Assembly: GCA_014885115.2 (NCBI GenBank)
Contig: WKLE02003012.1
Coordinates: 867-50,114 of the forward strand
DNA from: Asterionellopsis glacialis
Taxonomy: Eukaryota; Bacillariophyta; Plagiogrammaphyceae; Rhaphoneidales; Asterionellopsidaceae
Direction of reading: 5' to 3'
DNA length: 49,248 nucleotides
Both the position numbers and the translations under genes were made by a program. The notes under the pieces were generated by a model. The model was not told where the DNA came from. It searched no databases and saw nothing but the letters and a program-made list of their open reading frames with translations. Below are positions 43,310-49,248 of the stretch, piece after piece; position 1 is the stretch's first letter, and the number at the start of each line of letters is the position of its first letter.

Positions 43310-44009
43310 CGAAAAAGATGAATTGCAACAGTTGTAGATTGTTGGGTAATCACTATCTAAAGAGTAGAGCTAGTAAATATTTTTCAAGTCACTCTCTACC
43401 TTCCGTATAGTTATTTACAATGCATATCATGGTTGTTCTTTGCCAAACTTGATACTGCTTTAGTGGCACATGGAGCGTGACCAACATAATCTCTACCAAG
43501 TCCCAGACTTACGACGCAGTCCTCCAATAACGCTCATTATCATTGCAATATTGAGGTCAATAACAATACGCAGCCAACAACATTAGTTTTAAATAAGAAT
43601 ACGCCTTGTTTCTTTAAAATATAGTTCTTAGATAAATTGCATTTATCTTTTCTCTAAATAAGTAATCCCTTTTCCCAAACTTTTTTTTTCTTTTGCTTCC
43701 ATGTCTCCTTTTCTACTTGTCTGTTTTAGCTCATTTGAGATAGGTAGAAACAAAAGGTCCCATAGCACATCTTGCGCATAATTCTTTAGATACCAATGCA
43801 TGCACAGGAATTTTGGTAGTCCGCGTTAATGAAATTCTTGCATGACCTGTTCCTATCGGATTTGTTTTGCACTTTTGTTGACGAAAAGTCTAAGAACTTT
43901 TCTGAATATAGTCAGGAATGCTTCGGTTTTGAATGTGTCTAGGTCATCTAATGGCTGAATTGATTTGCTATTTTCTTCTCCTGTAATTCCATGTGATCTG
44001 ACGTGATAC
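43310..44009. other. Convergent intergenic region
   Basis: It lies between the transaldolase stop and the stop of the multicopper oxidase. No gene was seen. Confidence 0.5.
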
Positions 44010-46845
44010 TCACGACGTGAGCTCTATATTCATGCATTCTTCTTGAGCTTCACCTTGGATAGTATCATGTTCATCACCACCCTTGACATCCACCCATACC
44101 ATCATGCCTTTATCTTCATGATTCAATTTATGACAATGTGCAACAATCCGTCCAGCAAAATCAAAGAATTTCATTCGTACTGTACATTTGTCCCTTTTCT
44201 CTTGTTTTCCCTCGAGGGAAGTACTAGCAGCAGCAGCTATAGTATCATAATATTCACCTTCTTCGTAATGAGAACCACATCCACCAGGTTCTACAATTTG
44301 CATCCGATTTATATGAATATGGAATGGATGAAATTGTGTATTCCATAAATTTAATTCAATCAATTGATTCAATTGAAATGTTCGAATTGGATTCTCGACA
44401 TCCCATGTATGATGATTCATCGATACAACAACCTCCACTTCTGTATTATCACTTTTGGTGACACCTCCATTGCTAATACTGTCACTTTGTACAATAGTTT
44501 TATTTTGCATATGTAGATCCCATACATCATCCACTTCCTTAACCAAGGATAGATCAGGCAAATAATATGGTCGTTTTGGACTCCATTGAGTTTGAGTCTC
44601 TGCATTCCAAAAGGGGGACGCCACAGTAGTAACACCATCATTGCGTTTACTAGTACGAATCGTAACAAGAGGTTCCATAATACTATCGTCACTGTCTTTT
44701 TCTACTCCTTGGCCTTGATGGAATACTATGTACGATTCATCGTCACCTTGTAGTGATTGACATTTGACGGCAAGATCAATACGTGACGATGAGGATAGCA
44801 TATATTTGTTACTTTTCTTTTTTTCATGAGGAATTTTAGAGCGGTAGGTACCATCGTAGGCAATAATTCTTGTTTCACAGTTCGAACTTTTGAATTCCAC
44901 ATAATTGATTGGATCTACAATAGTCACAGCTGATATACGGAAATAATAATATTCATCTTGAATCAAATCAATCACCTTCCTACGACTGACACGACCATGA
45001 TTTACTTGATTGATTCGTTGTTCATTATTGCTTGGGTCTACAAAACTTGAAAATTGAATATTAATTTCATTCTGAAAGAATTGTTGTACATGCGGAGGAT
45101 ATGACATCATTGTGTGTTTCGTTTCATCGACAATAAGCATACCATACGCACCACCTTGAACTTGATCAGTTGCTAATGGGTGTTGATGCGAATGATACCA
45201 AAATGTTCCTGGAATATCACACAACAGGAGTTTACGAAAAAAAGAAAAAAAGAAGAGGTCGAGAGGTAAAATTAGCAACAATAGCCCCAAAAAAACCTAG
45301 AAGATTGCTTGTCGTAAAATACTTACCAACATCTGCTGTATCTAAAATATGATACTGATAAGTAAGACATTTTCCTGGGTCGACTGTACGTGTAATGTCA
45401 TCGGCATGACCCATTCCTGAAATGTGTAAACCATGAGTGTGTAAGTTTGTGGGAACATGTGCATGATTGATCAAAATCAATTTATACGTTTGACCTGGTA
45501 TCATACGTATTAAGGGTGATGGTTCAGTACCACAGTCATGAATGGAAGCAGTAGAAGTAGGGGACGACATGGCACGATATCCAAATGTATCTTGACCGTC
45601 ACTACAGAACTCCAAATACCCAAGGTAATAATCGTTTTCGTCCGTACCATCCTTTCCTGTTACATATTTCCATGGGAATACTTTCAAATCATTGTTTACG
45701 GCAATAGCAGTACCACTGCCATCACTAGGAAAGGGGGCATTCCATTGAGCATGGTTGTTATTATCATTACCCAATGGAAACATCATTGTTGGAGTGGAAG
45801 TTCGTCTTTGACGAGATCCATCTTTTTCATCATCGTCCTTGTCAAAATTGATATGATCACCCAAGTTTTTACAAGATGAATATTTTTCACAAATATCTTG
45901 AGGGCAATTACTATTCGTCGTCGCAGTAGCTGTTGCATTACCATCATCCCTAAAACAACATTGAGCGGGTTTACATACTCGTTTACAAAACAAATGTCCA
46001 TGACTTGTTTCTAATCCAGGTCCACATATTTCTTGAATATTTTTAGGTGGTACGGGTGGGATATTTTTCGATGGTCGTGACGACTGTTCGTCTTTTAATA
46101 TATGACACGATTTTTGGTATTGTTGACATGTGCGTTGATTGTCTTGGAAGCAACTTAATTGTAAGTCCGGAGAATAATCACAACATTCAGCTACCTCACA
46201 TGATACTTGACAATCATAGTTACCATTGGCTGCAAAATACGTTGTAGAACAAATATTGGATAAGGATGGTGGTGGACGTGGAAGTTTTTGACCATTTTGA
46301 CTCTGTTTATGTTTGTTCCTTCCACGAAAAAAAGAACGACGTGATGATGATATGGATGCTGATTTTTCTTGTGCTGAATCTTGTTCAATTGCAACACCTG
46401 TTGATGAAGCTTCTTCTATGCCTTCCGGTGAGGAATCACCTGATGGGATAATCGCATACAGTAATCCACATACCAGAATCGCTACGAGGACACCTACGAT
46501 GAGTTTGATCACGAACGAATCATCATCATCGTCATCATTAGAATTACCTGGTCCAGATGGATCACGTATCATATTTAAATTTTGTTGTTGCTGTTTGGGT
46601 GTTTGAGTGTTACTAGAAACATTGTACCCACGTTTGGCAGCTAATTTATTTCGACGAGCTTCACGTTCCTTTTGTCGGTCTGATAATTCATTTTGTCGTT
46701 GATCGGCACGTTCTTTAGATTTTTGAGCTTGTTCCCGATCGCGTTTTTCATCGCCAAGCAATCCTAATATCGGATTGACAACTGTAGCATTAAAGAATCG
46801 TTTGAAATAATTCAATACAGCTCGTTGTTTCATTGCATCTGTCAT
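44010..46845 (-). CDS. Membrane-anchored multicopper oxidase with two Cys-rich modules, 905 aa, two exons
   Basis: Exons are 45327-46845 and 44010-45208 (1519+1199 = 2718 nt). The donor is GTAAGT and the acceptor is GATATTCCAG. All four copper motifs are present: HTHGLHI (469-475), WYHSHQH (510-516), HPFHIHI (800-806) and HCHKLNHEDKGMM (864-876). Multicopper oxidases couple substrate oxidation to oxygen reduction. Laccase, ferroxidase and bilirubin-oxidase types share this plan, and the substrate is not decided. The N-terminal 110 residues are cytosolic-like with a charged helix (33-70) and an acidic run. A single membrane helix follows at 112-133, so the oxidase faces the lumen or outside. 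Residues 199-249 and 274-327 are two related Cys-rich modules ending C..Y..C..L, before the oxidase core. A (D)n/Ser linker separates them. Confidence 0.9.
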
Positions 46846-48661
46846 GATGATTAATTACTTTTATTATCCATATATGGTACCGTTTATTGTGTTAGTTAGC
46901 AGACTGGAGCAACAACAAAAGACGAAGAGCAGAAATAAGAATAGACTAAGATCTATGATACCCAGAGGCGGATGGATGAAAGCAAGATCGCAAGATGTGT
47001 TGTGTTAATGCTTGTTCCTCTCAATAATGTACGAGCTCGTACACTGACAGAGAGATTCACCTACTTGCTCACTGCTTTATTATTGGCAGCTCAACGTCCA
47101 CTACGGCAATCACTTCCGTCTTTCTTGGCTGTTGTAATTAGTCCTATGTACCGTTCACGATTTAAGGAATACATTTATGTACTTCGTAAATAAAGGATAG
47201 TCTAGCTGATTGATGCATGATAATGGTGCCACGTAGGAATCTGTCCCCTACACTAACAATAATAATAATTGTGTATCGATAATATAAAATTTTATTACTA
47301 AAATATTTATCAAACGTGTATTTTTTTCAGAGGACATTAGAGCATCTTCATTTCTTATGTACTCGTACTTTTTGTTTCAGAGGTCATCTTCGTTTGTTAT
47401 TGTTCACGACATGGAATTTTCCCGTCCATTTTTGTACGGGAATTTTGGTACTGTAAGAGACGTAGATTTGAAGGCACTTCTATTTTAAAAATGATTTTTT
47501 ACTGGGAATTTTGGGAGTGTTGTCACTGTGGTGATTTTGCAAAAATGAGAGGAGTGTCGAGGTGGATTTCATAAAGGAAGACAAGGACTGCAGTGCTACT
47601 TGTCCAAATTTTCTCAATGACAAAAATGATGAAATGCAAATCGACAGCAAACCTTGGTCACCACATCAACTCCAATTTATTTATAAGATTTAGGTTAGCA
47701 TAACTTGAAAAACTAGATTTAGTAGTAGAATTTAAAAGATTATATTTAATATGGTGTCTTAGAATGAATGTCTATTAGGGTTGATTGTTTTGTCCTCTGT
47801 GGCAGCATAAAAAAAGTGGAAATTTTTGTTTTCTTCATTCATGCCATCACCAATATCTTTTGTTTCAATTGCTGAATTGATCCATCATAAGCTACAATCA
47901 GCTCAATAATGTCTCAAATCAAAAAGTATCATTGTGTTTTGCATACTGAAATTATTGTAAGTTGGGGTGATTATTGCCATAATGAACAGACAAAATGCAT
48001 GAAGTGATTATTCATTTCAATGGTAATAAATCAATGCAATATGATCTTCAGTTATGAGCTCTAGAATATAAGGAATATATTGTATAGTACAGTAATTAGA
48101 AGCAATAGTACAGGTACATTCATTACCTTGTACTTTTACTGGAACTATACCTGTAAGAAAGGTATCTGTACAAATTTTTTGATCAAATTTTCATAAGTTT
48201 CTCACATACAGAGAGTTTAGGTAAGCAATATCAATTTTTATCTCTAATGCAAGTCTATAGCTCTAGAAAAATAATAAATAAAATTATGATTTGCATTAGG
48301 AGTTGGGAAGAAGGTGGATTGAAAGAAAGAAGCAAGACGGCACGCACAAGGATGATCAACACATCATTCTCCAAACTCAGAACATGCAACAGGTTGAGGT
48401 AGGTTTCAAGAAGTTTGTATCTTAGTGTGCAAGGAAATGTTCTAAACCTGGGTGTAGAAGTTTTTGTCTGTGTGTTGTTTTGTCAGACAAAGTGTTCCTT
48501 GATGGTTGGAGTGCCGGCTTCCTTCACTAGTAAGTATGTATCACAAAATGTCCAAGGATTCCTTTACTAAGTATCAAAATATCAAAAAAATGCAAGTCAA
48601 ACATAATTTTTAATAAGGAATTTTACATGTAATTTTGATTTTTAATGTACATTTTGTAAAT
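46846..48661. other. Intergenic, gene-poor
   Basis: The 73-codon ATG frame at 46972-47193 (+) is possible but unsupported. An inverted repeat TTCCCGT/ACGGGAA lies near 47417-47441. Two stretches near 48350-48398 and 48487-48529 read in frame across a GTAGGT...TTTTGTCAG intron-like gap, as a possible exon pair with no family match. Confidence 0.4.
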
Positions 48662-49248
48662 CTAATTCCCATGTAACTTGAATGGCATTGCAATTGAACA
48701 CCATATAACACCATCTACACCATGCAAATTGTTCTCCATTGCACAGAGTCCATGAACATACTTACCACATTGGCACTTGTAGTATCCATTTCAAAACTGC
48801 ATTTCATTGTGTGTACATCTGGTACTAACTCCACACTGACCAGCATAATATCCTGGTGATCCATCACCATGCATTGTAGTACCAGGAAGCATGTACCCTG
48901 GTAGCACTGCCACATCTGCCTGTAAAGTAGAAAGAAACCCTCTTTCTCATGCTGATTGTAGGCTAGTAGCTGCATTATTATGGGTAGTATTAATTCTAAT
49001 CCTGTTTCCATCCACATTATTTAAGCCAGATTCTGCCCTAGCTAGTTTGGCTCTCTGTTCAGCCCTGACCTGCTTCATCATATCTTCAGATGTTATATTT
49101 ATTTCTTCTACAATATTTGGGTTGTCAGGATGGGTTTGACGCATAGCCAAGAAGAGCCAAACCTGTTCTACAGAGTATGCAGTTTCTTTTGATTTTCTTG
49201 GGTTAGTTTTTTTTACATCAAGTATGACTCTGGTTGTACCTGGTGGGT
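48662..49248 (-). pseudogene. Decayed, edge-truncated coding sequence with Cys-rich C-terminus
   Basis: One minus-strand frame from the window edge to TAG at 48662-48664 has 195 codons and only two internal stops, both TGA. About fourteen would be expected in noncoding DNA of this composition. It reads PPGTTRVILDVKKTNPRKSK, VWLFLAMRQTHPDNPNIVEE, RAEQRAKLARAESGLNNVDG, DGSPGYYAGQCGVSTRC and GYYKCQCGKYVHGLCAMENN. The Cys/His cluster could bind zinc, as in the tails of some transposases, but no catalytic motif is visible in this window. TGA could come from CGA by C-to-T change. The upstream part lies outside. Spliced alternatives exist, since TTTCTACTTTACAG and GTAAGT lie near the stops, but none restores the frame cleanly. 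Confidence 0.5.

Noticed and set aside
46972..47193. 73-codon plus-strand frame near the multicopper oxidase
   Set aside because: It has an ATG but no recognisable features and is short, so evidence is too weak to call.
48487..48529. Possible plus-strand exon (CSLMVGVPASF) following a gap from 48398
   Set aside because: The splice-like pattern is neat, but no start, end or family match is visible.
1..49248. tRNA, rRNA, CRISPR or integron-like signals
   Set aside because: No clover-leaf T-loop, rRNA-like segment or regularly spaced repeats were seen. The nested hairpins near 40450 do not match tRNA.

Overview
The window looks like nuclear DNA of a diatom (Bacillariophyta). It is AT-rich, with protein genes that have few or no introns. 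Introns are short (about 90-240 bp) with GTAAGT or GTACGT donors. Serine, asparagine and glutamine runs are encoded by TCA/AAT/CAA repeats. Several pre-proteins carry a signal peptide followed by an AF-type cleavage motif, as in the bipartite plastid presequences of diatoms (clearest in the transaldolase, NA|FSP). No rRNA, tRNA, prokaryotic operon or CRISPR array was recognised. Species cannot be told from the sequence alone.

Region 1-9.5 kb is gene-poor. It starts with the 3' part of a secreted Cys-rich protein with PVT repeats (minus strand). Then come about 5 kb of noncoding DNA holding a degenerate array with a period near 360 bp (2.6-4.1 kb), a 52-bp tandem duplication and a small fold-back. 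A compact three-exon gene for a 139-aa membrane/secreted protein follows (6228-6923, minus). Last are a probable Copia LTR with its tRNA-Met primer-binding site (to about 7873) and a decayed MORN-repeat gene with in-frame stops.

Region 9.7-47 kb is gene-dense. In order it holds an ankyrin-repeat protein (+); a class II histone deacetylase (-, 3 exons); a large Ser/Gln-rich protein with five copies of an LDRML...MSVPD repeat (+); an RluA-type pseudouridine synthase (-); an M3 oligopeptidase with a mitochondrial-type presequence (+); two divergently transcribed von Willebrand factor D paralogues (- and +, 3 exons each); a BioF-like alpha-oxoamine synthase ending in a possible peroxisomal signal (+); an oxoglutarate/malate-type mitochondrial carrier (-, 2 exons); a secreted dual-specificity-phosphatase-like protein (+); a second SLC25 carrier (+); a 58-aa membrane smORF (+); a START-domain protein (-); an HMG-box-like protein with a Pro/Gly/Tyr-rich tail (-); a PAP/fibrillin (-); a short-type transaldolase (+); and a membrane-anchored multicopper oxidase with two Cys-rich modules (-, 2 exons). 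Every multi-exon model was checked: exon lengths sum to a multiple of three and the junctions keep frame.

Region 47-49.2 kb is again gene-poor. It ends in a decayed reading frame with a Cys-rich tail that runs off the window. The genes do not form one pathway. The most notable signals are the divergent vWD pair, the LDRML/MSVPD repeat protein, the Cys-module multicopper oxidase, and a nine-fold intergenic TACCWGGTA palindrome that is strongly over-represented.
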